A stretch of DNA of 7,473 bases, taken from Nitrospirales bacterium. GTDB taxonomy: Bacteria; Nitrospirota; Nitrospiria; Nitrospirales; UBA8639. The notes under the pieces are model-generated. The model did no database searches, was not told where the DNA came from, and worked only from the letters and a program-made list of their open reading frames with translations. Below are positions 1 through 6,502 of this stretch, piece after piece. Every line of letters begins with the position of its first letter. Positions within the stretch are counted from its first letter, which is position 1. The stretch spans positions 1-7,473 of the forward strand of contig BQIY01000096.1 of assembly GCA_021604265.1 (NCBI GenBank). Reading direction: 5' to 3'. The position numbers were made by a program, and so were the translations under genes.

Positions 1-872
1 CGGCTGGGTTAGTGTATCTTGAGGCGCTTCGAGCGCAGAAGGCCGTGCAAGCCAGGCACGCTGATGTGAAATTGAATCAAGAACTGCTTCGACTTGCTAC
101 TGAACGAAAATCTGCTGGGATGGCCACAAGCTTGGACGTGACCCGGGCTCGTGTCCAATTAGAAAATGAACGGCAGCGGCTGTTAGTGGCTCGCAATGAT
201 GATAATCGAGCACGGCTCAACCTTATTCGTGCGATTGGTCTTTCATTTGATGTGCAGCTTATTCTCACGGATGAATTAGCATTGATCCCGGTTCCGAAAC
301 AGAATGCTGAAGAAGCGTTGTTGGTTGCACGGGAGAACCGCATTGAACTCCTTGCGCAGAAGCGGCGAGAGCGGCTTGCGTCATTGACCTTGAGCTCTGT
401 GGTGAGTGAAAGAATTCCCAGCTTGGAAGCGTCCGGCGACGTGGGGTTGATCGGGAATCAAGTTCCAGACGCGCTCACCACGGATAATGTTCAGGTCTTA
501 CTAACTGTACCCATTTTTGATGGTGGTCAGCGGGAGGGCCGAATCTCTGAGAATCGAAGCCTCGTTCGACAGGAATCTATTCGAACGCAAGATCTGGCCT
601 ATCAGGTGACCTTAGAGGTTCGTGATGCCCTGCTAACGATTGAGTCCGCGCAACAACAAGTCGAGGTGGCGCAGCTAGGGCTGAAGCTATCTCTGAAAGA
701 ACTTGATCTGGCCCGTGAACGTTTTGCTGTGGGCGTGGCGACGAATATCGAAGTCACCAATGCGCAAACATCTGTCGCGCAAGCCCGCGACAATCTCATT
801 GAAGGGTTGTTTACGTTCAATGCCGCTCGCGTGAATTTGGCTCGAGCGCAGGGGCGTTTGCACGCGTTATAG
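1..872 (+). CDS. TolC-family outer membrane efflux protein, 3' part (5' end outside window)
   Basis: The frame is open to the left edge (first full codon at position 3), so the GTG at 12 is very unlikely to be the real start and the N-terminus is missing. The visible ~289 residues are long, charged, Ala/Leu/Arg-rich helices typical of the outer membrane efflux protein (OEP) family. They include the family-like segment VYLEALRAQKAVQARHADV near the start and NAQTSVAQARDNL near the end, with the usual helix-strand-helix pattern ending in ARVNLARAQGRL. Family members form trimeric outer-membrane channels with a periplasmic helical barrel, serving RND or ABC exporters or type I secretion. No partner pump or adaptor gene is visible, so they may lie upstream. 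The substrate cannot be inferred. The stop lies 35 bp before prfC, with no evident terminator between them. Confidence 0.9.
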   Translation, partial: AGLVYLEALRAQKAVQARHADVKLNQELLRLATERKSAGMATSLDVTRARVQLENERQRLLVARNDDNRARLNLIRAIGLSFDVQLILTDELALIPVPKQNAEEALLVARENRIELLAQKRRERLASLTLSSVVSERIPSLEASGDVGLIGNQVPDALTTDNVQVLLTVPIFDGGQREGRISENRSLVRQESIRTQDLAYQVTLEVRDALLTIESAQQQVEVAQLGLKLSLKELDLARERFAVGVATNIEVTNAQTSVAQARDNLIEGLFTFNAARVNLARAQGRLHAL

Positions 873-907
873 TCCATTCTTTATATTTTTCTTCCAGGGT
901 ATCCATC

Positions 908-2509
908 ATGTCGACTCCTCAGATGAAACAAGAAATCCGTGTGGCCGCGAGCAAACGGCGAACCTTTGCCATTATTAGTCATCCCGATGCCGGCAAGACT
1001 ACCCTGACTGAAAAACTCCTGCTCTATTCCGGTATGCTTCGGACGGCCGGTATGGTCGGGGCGCGAAAAAGTGGTAAGTTGGCCGCGTCGGATTGGATGG
1101 AGATGGAACAGGAGCGTGGGATTTCCATCACAGCATCCGCCATGCAATTTCCTTATAAAGAGACCATTATTAATGTTCTCGACACGCCGGGCCATCAAGA
1201 TTTTTGCGAAGATACCTATCGGACACTGACGGCTGCTGATAGTGCCATTATGGTCATTGATGCAGCCAAAGGCGTAGAAACACAAACTCGAAAACTGTTT
1301 GAAGTGTGCCGATTGCGAAAGATTCCCGTATTAACGTTTATCAATAAAATGGACTTGCCCGGCCGGCCTCCGTTGGATTTGTTGTCTGAAGTGGAAGACG
1401 TGCTGGGTATTCATGCCAGCGCCATGAATTGGCCAGTCGGATCGGGAAGCGAATTTTTGGGAGTGGTCGAACGGGAAAAGCGACGACTGTTGCAATATAC
1501 GAAAACAGCCTCTGCCGGGGCGGCCAAACCGATTGTGCTGGAGATAGGGCTCGATGATGCTCGATATACGGAGGAAGTGCCGCAGCATCTTCGTGAGCAA
1601 CTTGAACAAGATCTGGAATTACTGGATGTTGCGGGAAATCCATTTTCCCGAGAGGCATTCCAGGCTGGCGAAATCACTCCGGCTTTTTTCGGATCAGCGT
1701 TAACCAACTTTGGCGTCGAAGTATTCTTTGATGCGTTTGTCGATTTTGCGCCTTCGGCTGAAGCTCGTTCAGCTGATGCCAAGGACGGAACAGAAATCAC
1801 GATCGATCCGGTTGAAACGCCGTTTAGCGCCTATGTCTTTAAACTGCAGGCGAACATGAATCCCAGACACCGTGACAGCACGGCTTTTCTTCGTGTCTGC
1901 TCAGGACGATTTGAGCGCGATATGGTGGTGAAGCATCACCGTGTGAAAAACGATGTCCGACTCTCCCGGCCCCATAGCATGGTGGCGAAAGACCGGAATA
2001 CCTTAGATGTTGCGTATCCTGGTGATGTGATTGGCATCATCAATCCCGGGGTCTTTCAGATAGGCGATACGATTTCACTCACGGATGGGTTTAACTATAA
2101 ACCGCTCCCACAATTTCAATCAGAAGTTTTTGCCCGCGTTCGACCGACGGATACCACCAAACGAAAAGCCTTTGATAAAGGTATCGAGCAATTGGCGTTG
2201 GAAGGTGCGATTCAAATCTTTAAAAGCTTAGATGGTCTTGAGTTCTTTGTGGGTGCTGTTGGAAAACTGCAGTTCGATGTCTTGGTGTTTCGCTTACGAA
2301 GTGAGTATCGGGTGGAGACACAACTGGATACCTTGGCGTATGAATCAAGTGCATGGCTTGAAGGTGATGTTAAAACCTTTAAGGCTCCGTCGGATGCCTT
2401 AGTTGTGACTGATCAACGAGAACGCCCAGTCGTTCTCTTTCGGTCGCCCTGGTCAAAAAACTTTGCTAGTGAGCGCAATCCAGATCATTGTCTTCTGGAA
2501 ATGGGCTAA
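908..2509 (+). CDS. prfC: Peptide chain release factor 3 (RF3), translational GTPase
   Basis: The 533-residue product matches the usual RF3 length (about 530). RF3 is a cytoplasmic GTPase that recycles RF1/RF2 from the ribosome after peptide release. The visible G-domain motifs are in order: P-loop SHPDAGKT at residues 24-31, switch I-type QERGISIT at 68-75, DTPGHQDF at 92-99, NKMD at 146-149, and the G5-type GSA at 262-264 inside PAFFGSALTNFG. The segment AGNPFSREAFQAGEITPAFF is characteristic of RF3 rather than EF-G. Domain II and III regions follow to the C-terminus without interruption. The ATG at 908 is preceded by a modest Shine-Dalgarno-like AGGG at 896-899. The 35-bp gap after the TolC-type gene leaves little room for a separate promoter, so read-through from upstream is possible. 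It looks intact, with all nucleotide-binding motifs present. Confidence 0.97.
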   Translation: MSTPQMKQEIRVAASKRRTFAIISHPDAGKTTLTEKLLLYSGMLRTAGMVGARKSGKLAASDWMEMEQERGISITASAMQFPYKETIINVLDTPGHQDFCEDTYRTLTAADSAIMVIDAAKGVETQTRKLFEVCRLRKIPVLTFINKMDLPGRPPLDLLSEVEDVLGIHASAMNWPVGSGSEFLGVVEREKRRLLQYTKTASAGAAKPIVLEIGLDDARYTEEVPQHLREQLEQDLELLDVAGNPFSREAFQAGEITPAFFGSALTNFGVEVFFDAFVDFAPSAEARSADAKDGTEITIDPVETPFSAYVFKLQANMNPRHRDSTAFLRVCSGRFERDMVVKHHRVKNDVRLSRPHSMVAKDRNTLDVAYPGDVIGIINPGVFQIGDTISLTDGFNYKPLPQFQSEVFARVRPTDTTKRKAFDKGIEQLALEGAIQIFKSLDGLEFFVGAVGKLQFDVLVFRLRSEYRVETQLDTLAYESSAWLEGDVKTFKAPSDALVVTDQRERPVVLFRSPWSKNFASERNPDHCLLEMG

Positions 2510-2521
2510 TCTGGGTAGAAG

Positions 2522-2527
2522 GGAAGG
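2522..2527 (+). promoter_or_regulatory. Ribosome binding site of the small lipoprotein gene
   Basis: GGAAGG lies 7 bases before the ATG at 2535. This supports 2535 as the start rather than the in-frame ATG at 2463, which lies inside the prfC coding region and would give a product with no N-terminal signal sequence. Confidence 0.65.
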
Positions 2528-2534
2528 TAAGAGT

Positions 2535-2699
2535 ATGAGGCGGAATATGTGGTTAGTTATTGGCGGCTTGTGGTGTTTTTTAGGTGCCGGTTGCTATGGA
2601 GATTATGTTGGAGAATCGAGGAATGAAAATGGGAATACTTGTGAAACGTATGAATATAAGAATGGTCCCCAAGTCACTCGATGTGATTTGAACACTTAG
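2535..2699 (+). CDS. Small predicted lipoprotein, 54 residues, unknown function
   Basis: Starting at ATG 2535, the product begins MRRNMWLVIGG: a short basic n-region (R2, R3), then a hydrophobic stretch to L16, followed by GAGC. Cys20 is a plausible lipidation site, although Gly at -3 is not the classical lipobox residue. The mature part would be only 35 residues, very polar, with two further cysteines (C36 and C50) that could form a disulfide in the periplasm. I do not recognise the family. The gene starts 25 bp after prfC on the same strand and its TAG stop is the left edge of the 92-bp repeat array. A longer in-frame version from 2463 would overlap prfC and is less likely. It may be a small envelope protein; no specific role can be assigned. 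Confidence 0.6.
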   Translation: MRRNMWLVIGGLWCFLGAGCYGDYVGESRNENGNTCETYEYKNGPQVTRCDLNT

Positions 2700-2708
2700 C
2701 TACCTGTC

Positions 2709-3065
2709 ATGAAGACTCGAGAGGCAGCCCGAGGCCGAAGTGGATTGCCTAAAGAGGCTAGCGGGGAGATCAGCCCCTATCGTAGCTAAGGCTACCTGTC
2801 ATGAAGACTCGAGAGGCAGCCCGAGGCCGAAGTGGATTGCCTAGAGAGGCTAGCGGGGAGATCAGCCCCTATCGTAGCTAAGGCTACCTGTCATGAAGAC
2901 TCGAGAGGTAGCCCGAGGTCGAAGTGGATTGCCTAAAGAGGCTAGCGGGGAGATCAGCCTCTATCATAGCTAAGGCTACCTGTCATGAAGACTCGAGAGG
3001 TAGCCCGAGGCCGAAGTGGATTGCCTAAAGAGGCTAGCGGGGTGCTCAGTCCCTACCGGAGCTAA
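2709..3065 (+). other. Four repeated 26-codon open frames, one per 92-bp unit (possible small peptide genes)
   Basis: Each repeat holds an ATG-to-TAA frame of 26 codons: 2709-2789, 2801-2881, 2893-2973 and 2985-3065. The peptide starts MKTREAARGRSGLPKEA and ends SGEISPYRS in copy 1. It is basic and hydrophilic with no signal sequence. Copy 2 has K15R; copy 3 has A6V, P23L and R25H; copy 4 has A6V, E20V and I21L. Four of the ten base changes are silent, and none creates a stop or shifts the frame. TAAGG at the end of units 1-3 combines the stop codon with a Shine-Dalgarno-like core about 9 bases before the next ATG; copy 1 lacks this. A conserved RNA or a DNA repeat with a fortuitous frame is an equal possibility. 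I do not recognise the peptide with certainty. Confidence 0.3.
2782..2795 (+). other. Unit-junction hairpin (repeat units 1/2); related hairpins at the later junctions
   Basis: GTAGC TAAG GCTAC forms a 5-bp stem with a 4-base loop across the boundary of repeat units 1 and 2, and it recurs at 2874-2887. At 2966-2979 the outer pair is lost (ATAGC). At the right end (3060-3069) only AGC-TAAA-GCT remains. The loop holds the TAA stop of one small frame and part of the AAGG upstream of the next. Seen directly; in vivo folding is not shown. Confidence 0.4.
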
Positions 3066-3067
3066 AG

Positions 3068-5770
3068 CTATCTGATGATAATTTCGACGCGACGATTACG
3101 AGGTTCGCTGATGCCATCAGGGGTTTTCACAATAGGGTTATTTTCACCATGGCTGGTGACTTCCATGAGTTTCGGGTTGATGCCTGTGGCCACAAAGGCA
3201 TCAAAAACGGAAGACGCTCGACGTAAGGAGAGCTGATAATTATATTCATCGGACCCTGAACGGTCGGAGTGACCGATAATACTGATGTCTGGAGATGCCC
3301 GTTCTGCAATTGCCGAAAAAATTTCTGGCAGGAGTCGTTGTGATTCCTGGGAAAGATTGGTATCGGACTCGAAATGCAGTGTATAGGAGATCGGTTCCGC
3401 TGGTTTAGCTTCTAGGGCATCTTTAAACACTTCAAGGATATCCTCTTCCTTCAGCATGAAGGGTTCCGGAGGTGCCTGATCGGCACTCCCGAGACTGACG
3501 GCTTGGCCGGCCTTGTCGAGCTGCTGACTTCCTGCCGCATTGGCGACTTGAATGCTTCCGACTGTTCCATCTGGACTTTCAAGAAGAACAACCAGACTTT
3601 TGGGGAGCATGACCTTGACCGTGATCGTTTCCTGCTGTGACGTATTTCCGTCACTGACCAGAAAAGTGATGACGGATGCTCCGACTTGGTCTGAGGATGG
3701 AGTGAAGGTAAAGAGGCCTGTTTTTTCGTCCAAGAGGCTATTCTCAGGCAACGGCCGTTCAATCACCTCAAACGCAAGTGTATCACCTTCCGGGTCGGTT
3801 GCATGAAGGGCGACCCTCAATGTTTCTCCGACGGCAATCGTTTGATCCCCGATTGGGTCGAGCCTCGGCGGATGGTTTGGTAAGACATTGATGGGTGTTG
3901 CAGGCTCACTTTGTGCGCTATTGACGGTTTGTATGCTCGTAATCTGATCACTTTCGTGAAGAGGTGAGAGGTTGCTGGCTTGCCACTGCCCTTGTTTGTT
4001 GGCAAGGATTTGCGTGTCAAGAGGGATTCCATTTTTTAACAGTTGAATGTTGGCCAAAGACGAAGCTGACCCAGTGATGATCGTATCTCCAGCTTTGAGA
4101 GGAGAGGCGACGACTGGCGGGTGAGGTTTGACTGTCAGTTGAACGGGATCCGATTGAATACCTTCCCAAGTCGCTTGAACGGTGGTCGTTCCGGCTTTGA
4201 GTCCGGTCACGGTCCCATCAGCATCAATCGCAGCCACTGTTGGAGGAGTTGTTGACCAGGTGACTTTCGGCATAGGAGTCTCCGTTCTGCCATTGGAGAA
4301 TAGTCCGGAAGCAGTGAGGCGTTGTGATTGACCTTGTTCCAGAATGACCTTGGCATCAGAGCCGGGAGCAAGCGTGATGTGTGTAAGGGCGGCTGGTGCA
4401 ACGACGACCGGAGTCGAGGCGGCACTCTGGACGTGCCTCAAAAGCTGGGAGCTGGTAACACGGTCATGTTCCTTGAGAGGAGGGAGCTTGTCCGCTTGCC
4501 ACTGACCTTCGACGTTTGCCATGACTTGTTGGTCAAGAGGAATCTCGTTGACCATGATTTTGATCAGAGCTGATGGTGAGGCCATGCCGGTGACCGTCGT
4601 GTCGCCGGCATTCAGGGAGGCGTTGACAACAGGAGGCCGAGGCTTGACTGTCAAGAGAGCTTGAGCGGATTGGATACCCTCTCGTGTCGCCTGAACGGCT
4701 GTGGTTCCTACCGCTAGTCCTGTCACCGTTCCCTCGGCATCAATCATTGCGACTCTGGGGTGTTGAGCGAGCCAGGTGACTTTAGCCATAGGGGTTTCCG
4801 TTCTGCCGTTGGAGAAGATGCCGGTTGCAGTAAACCGTTGCGATTGACCAAGCTCGAGAGTCGTCTCAGTGGCGGGACTTGGATTAAGCGTGATTTCCGT
4901 CAGGACGGCAGGAGTGGCGACGATTGGAAGAGAGACGTCGCTCTGAATATGCTTCACTAGCTGAAAGCTGGTGACACGGTCATGTTCCTTGAGAGGAGGG
5001 AGGTTGTTCGCTTGCCACCGGCCTTCGGCATCAGCTGTGATAGGCCTGGTAAGTGGAATCTCGTTGACCATGATTTTGATCTGAGCTGATGGTGAGGCCA
5101 TGCCGGTGACCGTCGTGTCGCCAGCATTCAAGGAGGCGTTGACGACAGGAGGCCGAGGCTTGACTGTCAAGAGAGCTTGAGCGGATTGGATACCTTCCTG
5201 TGTCGCTTGAATGGTGGTGGTTCCAGCCTCTAGTCCCGTGACAATTCCCTTGGTGTCGATCGTCGCTACTGCTGGCTGCTTCGTGACCCAGGTCACCTCC
5301 GGCAGTGGCTTTTGGGTTTGGCCATTCGAAAGCATCCCTTTCACGGTATAGGGGAAAGACTGGCCTTGTTCAATAATCGTCGATAAGGCCGGGTGTATTT
5401 CAATGCCAGTCAGAGTCACGTTCTGCACAGGAACAGCAGCAGATCTCATGCTCATTTTCTGTCCATTGAGGGTTTGAGTTGCCGTCAGTATCTGTTCCTT
5501 ATGTAATGCCTCAACAGTCAGTTCATATGTGCCTTCAGATGAAATGGTCCCGTTGGCGATTGGAAGTCCTTCATGCCAAACGTAGACTTGTGCGTGGGGG
5601 ATTCCTGTCCCAGTGACTGTCGTTGCTTGTTCCCAAATGACTGGATTTATCCAAGGCGCAGGCAGAGGTTTGGGAGGGGTTGCACAGCTTGAAACGAGAA
5701 GCAGGAAGACTAACGCTCTTCCTAGAAACTGGCAAAAGACTTTATATGTTTGCGTTGTACAGACATCCAT
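3068..5770 (-). CDS. Large modular outer-membrane lipoprotein with Ig-like repeats and C-terminal OmpA domain
   Basis: The product has 900 residues. The N-terminus has a hydrophobic stretch and lipobox LVSSC, so Cys29 is the likely lipidated residue, followed by a Pro-rich linker. An Ig-like domain (about 40-117) precedes three 172-residue modules. Each module pairs a Big_2-like domain (about 118-203, 290-375, 462-547; key pattern TGL.AGTT.VQAT.EGIQS) with a second Ig-like domain resembling the first. A cadherin/He_PIG-like domain follows at about 632-727 (NHPPRLDPIGDQ...DPEGDTLAF). The C-terminus (about 790-900) is an OmpA-type peptidoglycan-binding domain with GHSDRSGSDEYN (D836), LSLRRA and the terminal NRRVEI. 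It probably tethers the outer membrane to peptidoglycan through a long periplasmic stalk. It starts 39 bp after the FecR gene, with no clear Shine-Dalgarno, so the start is less certain. Its stop lies 1 base inside the array edge. Confidence 0.88.
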   Translation of the reverse strand: MDVCTTQTYKVFCQFLGRALVFLLLVSSCATPPKPLPAPWINPVIWEQATTVTGTGIPHAQVYVWHEGLPIANGTISSEGTYELTVEALHKEQILTATQTLNGQKMSMRSAAVPVQNVTLTGIEIHPALSTIIEQGQSFPYTVKGMLSNGQTQKPLPEVTWVTKQPAVATIDTKGIVTGLEAGTTTIQATQEGIQSAQALLTVKPRPPVVNASLNAGDTTVTGMASPSAQIKIMVNEIPLTRPITADAEGRWQANNLPPLKEHDRVTSFQLVKHIQSDVSLPIVATPAVLTEITLNPSPATETTLELGQSQRFTATGIFSNGRTETPMAKVTWLAQHPRVAMIDAEGTVTGLAVGTTAVQATREGIQSAQALLTVKPRPPVVNASLNAGDTTVTGMASPSALIKIMVNEIPLDQQVMANVEGQWQADKLPPLKEHDRVTSSQLLRHVQSAASTPVVVAPAALTHITLAPGSDAKVILEQGQSQRLTASGLFSNGRTETPMPKVTWSTTPPTVAAIDADGTVTGLKAGTTTVQATWEGIQSDPVQLTVKPHPPVVASPLKAGDTIITGSASSLANIQLLKNGIPLDTQILANKQGQWQASNLSPLHESDQITSIQTVNSAQSEPATPINVLPNHPPRLDPIGDQTIAVGETLRVALHATDPEGDTLAFEVIERPLPENSLLDEKTGLFTFTPSSDQVGASVITFLVSDGNTSQQETITVKVMLPKSLVVLLESPDGTVGSIQVANAAGSQQLDKAGQAVSLGSADQAPPEPFMLKEEDILEVFKDALEAKPAEPISYTLHFESDTNLSQESQRLLPEIFSAIAERASPDISIIGHSDRSGSDEYNYQLSLRRASSVFDAFVATGINPKLMEVTSHGENNPIVKTPDGISEPRNRRVEIIIR
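4541..5196 (-). repeat. 516-bp internal direct repeat in the OmpA lipoprotein gene
   Basis: A block of about 140 bp at 4541-4680 reappears almost unchanged at 5057-5196, an offset of 516 bp or exactly 172 codons. The copies share long identical runs such as those around GTTGACCATGATTTTGATC and GGAGGCCGAGGCTTGACTG. A third, more diverged copy has the same offset: TTGACTGTCA occurs at 4128, 4644 and 5160. The repeat corresponds to the end of one Big_2 domain and the following Ig-like domain. Such near-identity points to recent duplication or gene conversion within the gene. Confidence 0.9.
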
Positions 5771-5809
5771 ATCGAAACAACGGGTTGAGATGTTGTGAGT
5801 CCAGCCGAT

Positions 5810-6313
5810 CTAACTGTCTTGATTGGCACGGTCTTCTTCAGGGTCTATACGAATGACGAGTCGCGTTCCTCGAATTCCAACAGTTGCGGTTGGTGTTGTG
5901 ATCGAAACCGATTCAGGCGAAAGCTTGGCGATGATCCCTGAGAGATACACAAGCGTACCTCTGAGTATTTTCGTAACCAGTGAGTATTGTTCTTGTTGGG
6001 GATTGAAAAGAAATTCATTCACCGTGAGGTAACTTTTGGGGCCGAGAGAGAGTCTGGTGTTGTCTTTCAGTGTGACGCCTAAGGCTCCGCTTTCGTCTGT
6101 TTCAAGGGCATCATGTTCAAAGATGGCATCACCAATTTGGCATCTGATTCGTTCATCCCCCCTAATGATAAACGCGTGGTCATTGACGGACTTGACCGTT
6201 CCAATCACGCGGTCTTCTGCTATGACTGTGGAGGCATGAATGAACATTCCAAACAACAGAATGCCAAGCAGTATGTTCATTCGATTGTGTATCATCATCG
6301 CCACCACCACCAT
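5810..6313 (-). CDS. Secreted FecR-domain protein
   Basis: The product has 167 residues from the ATG at 6313. An N-terminal hydrophobic segment (about residues 13-31) ends in VIA-E, a plausible signal peptidase I site after Ala32, so the protein is predicted periplasmic. The rest is one FecR domain: GTVKSVNDHAFIIRGDE, then IGDAIFEHDALETDESGALGVTLKDNTRLSLGP, and the hallmark TPTATVGIRGT at 140-150. It ends only 17 residues later, so it is a stand-alone domain with no anti-sigma helix or TonB-type part. FecR itself relays signals in iron-citrate uptake, but many stand-alone domains of this family have no known ligand. The start is ambiguous: ATGs at 6298, 6295 and 6280 are also in frame, and GGTGGTGGTGG just before 6298 could serve as Shine-Dalgarno. 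It is probably co-transcribed with the OmpA lipoprotein, 39 bp downstream. Confidence 0.85.
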   Translation of the reverse strand: MVVVAMMIHNRMNILLGILLFGMFIHASTVIAEDRVIGTVKSVNDHAFIIRGDERIRCQIGDAIFEHDALETDESGALGVTLKDNTRLSLGPKSYLTVNEFLFNPQQEQYSLVTKILRGTLVYLSGIIAKLSPESVSITTPTATVGIRGTRLVIRIDPEEDRANQDS

Positions 6314-6410
6314 CAGTGAAACAGAAAAAAGAGCAGACTCGCTATGGACTATCAGGGGAGCTCTGTTATGCGACCATGCTGTTTTCTCTTCTTTGAACCC
6401 TGACTGGAGG

Positions 6411-6439
6411 ATTATGATACAACCTGTTCTCTAAAACAA
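6411..6439 (-). promoter_or_regulatory. Candidate sigma70-type promoter upstream of the FecR-OmpA pair
   Basis: On the - strand, TTGTTT (6439-6434) and CATAAT (6416-6411) are separated by 17 bases, pointing toward the FecR gene. The -10 matches 5 of 6 consensus bases and the -35 only 3 of 6. It lies about 100 bp before the FecR start in the 189-bp gap after the cyclase, so the pair could be transcribed separately from the cyclase. By-eye evidence only. Confidence 0.25.
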
Positions 6440-6502
6440 CACATCCGTGGATTTTTTAGGCGACGGAGCGTTAAGCGGGGTTGGATAGATAATGCCACAC
6501 GC

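Larger units (their letters stand above)
2699..3066 (+). repeat. Tandem array of four 92-bp direct repeats
   Basis: Four head-to-tail units occupy 2699-2790, 2791-2882, 2883-2974 and 2975-3066, all exactly 92 bp with no insertions or deletions. Each starts GCTAC(C)TGTCATGAAG and ends near GTAGCTAAG. Units 1 and 2 differ at a single base. Units 3 and 4 share a C-to-T change (AGGCA to AGGTA), suggesting a two-step duplication history. Unit 4 has five extra substitutions clustered at 3043-3060. There are no unique spacers. The array fills the whole gap between the convergent lipoprotein and OmpA genes, and no T-run that would make an intrinsic terminator is seen. Direct inspection supports the repeat firmly; its function is unknown. 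Confidence 0.97.

Noticed and set aside
12..872. GTG at position 12 as start of the TolC-type gene
   Set aside because: The frame is open to the window edge and the protein would lack the N-terminal third of the family; the gene is simply cut by the window.
881..1800. Several - strand frames opposite prfC
   Set aside because: They are antisense shadows of a well-supported gene, with no recognisable domains or start signals.
2463..2534. Longer form of the small lipoprotein starting inside prfC
   Set aside because: It would overlap prfC in another frame, has no ribosome binding site, and would place the signal sequence internally.
2699..3066. CRISPR array
   Set aside because: The repeats are 92 bp and directly abut each other; there are no unique spacers and no cas genes nearby.
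2699..3066. Bidirectional intrinsic terminator for the convergent genes
   Set aside because: Short hairpins exist, but none is followed by a T-run on either strand, so a classical terminator call is not supported.
6113..6319. + strand frame ending in a His-rich tail (HHRHHHHQ)
   Set aside because: It is the complement of the GTG/ATG-rich start region of the FecR gene and has no family resemblance.
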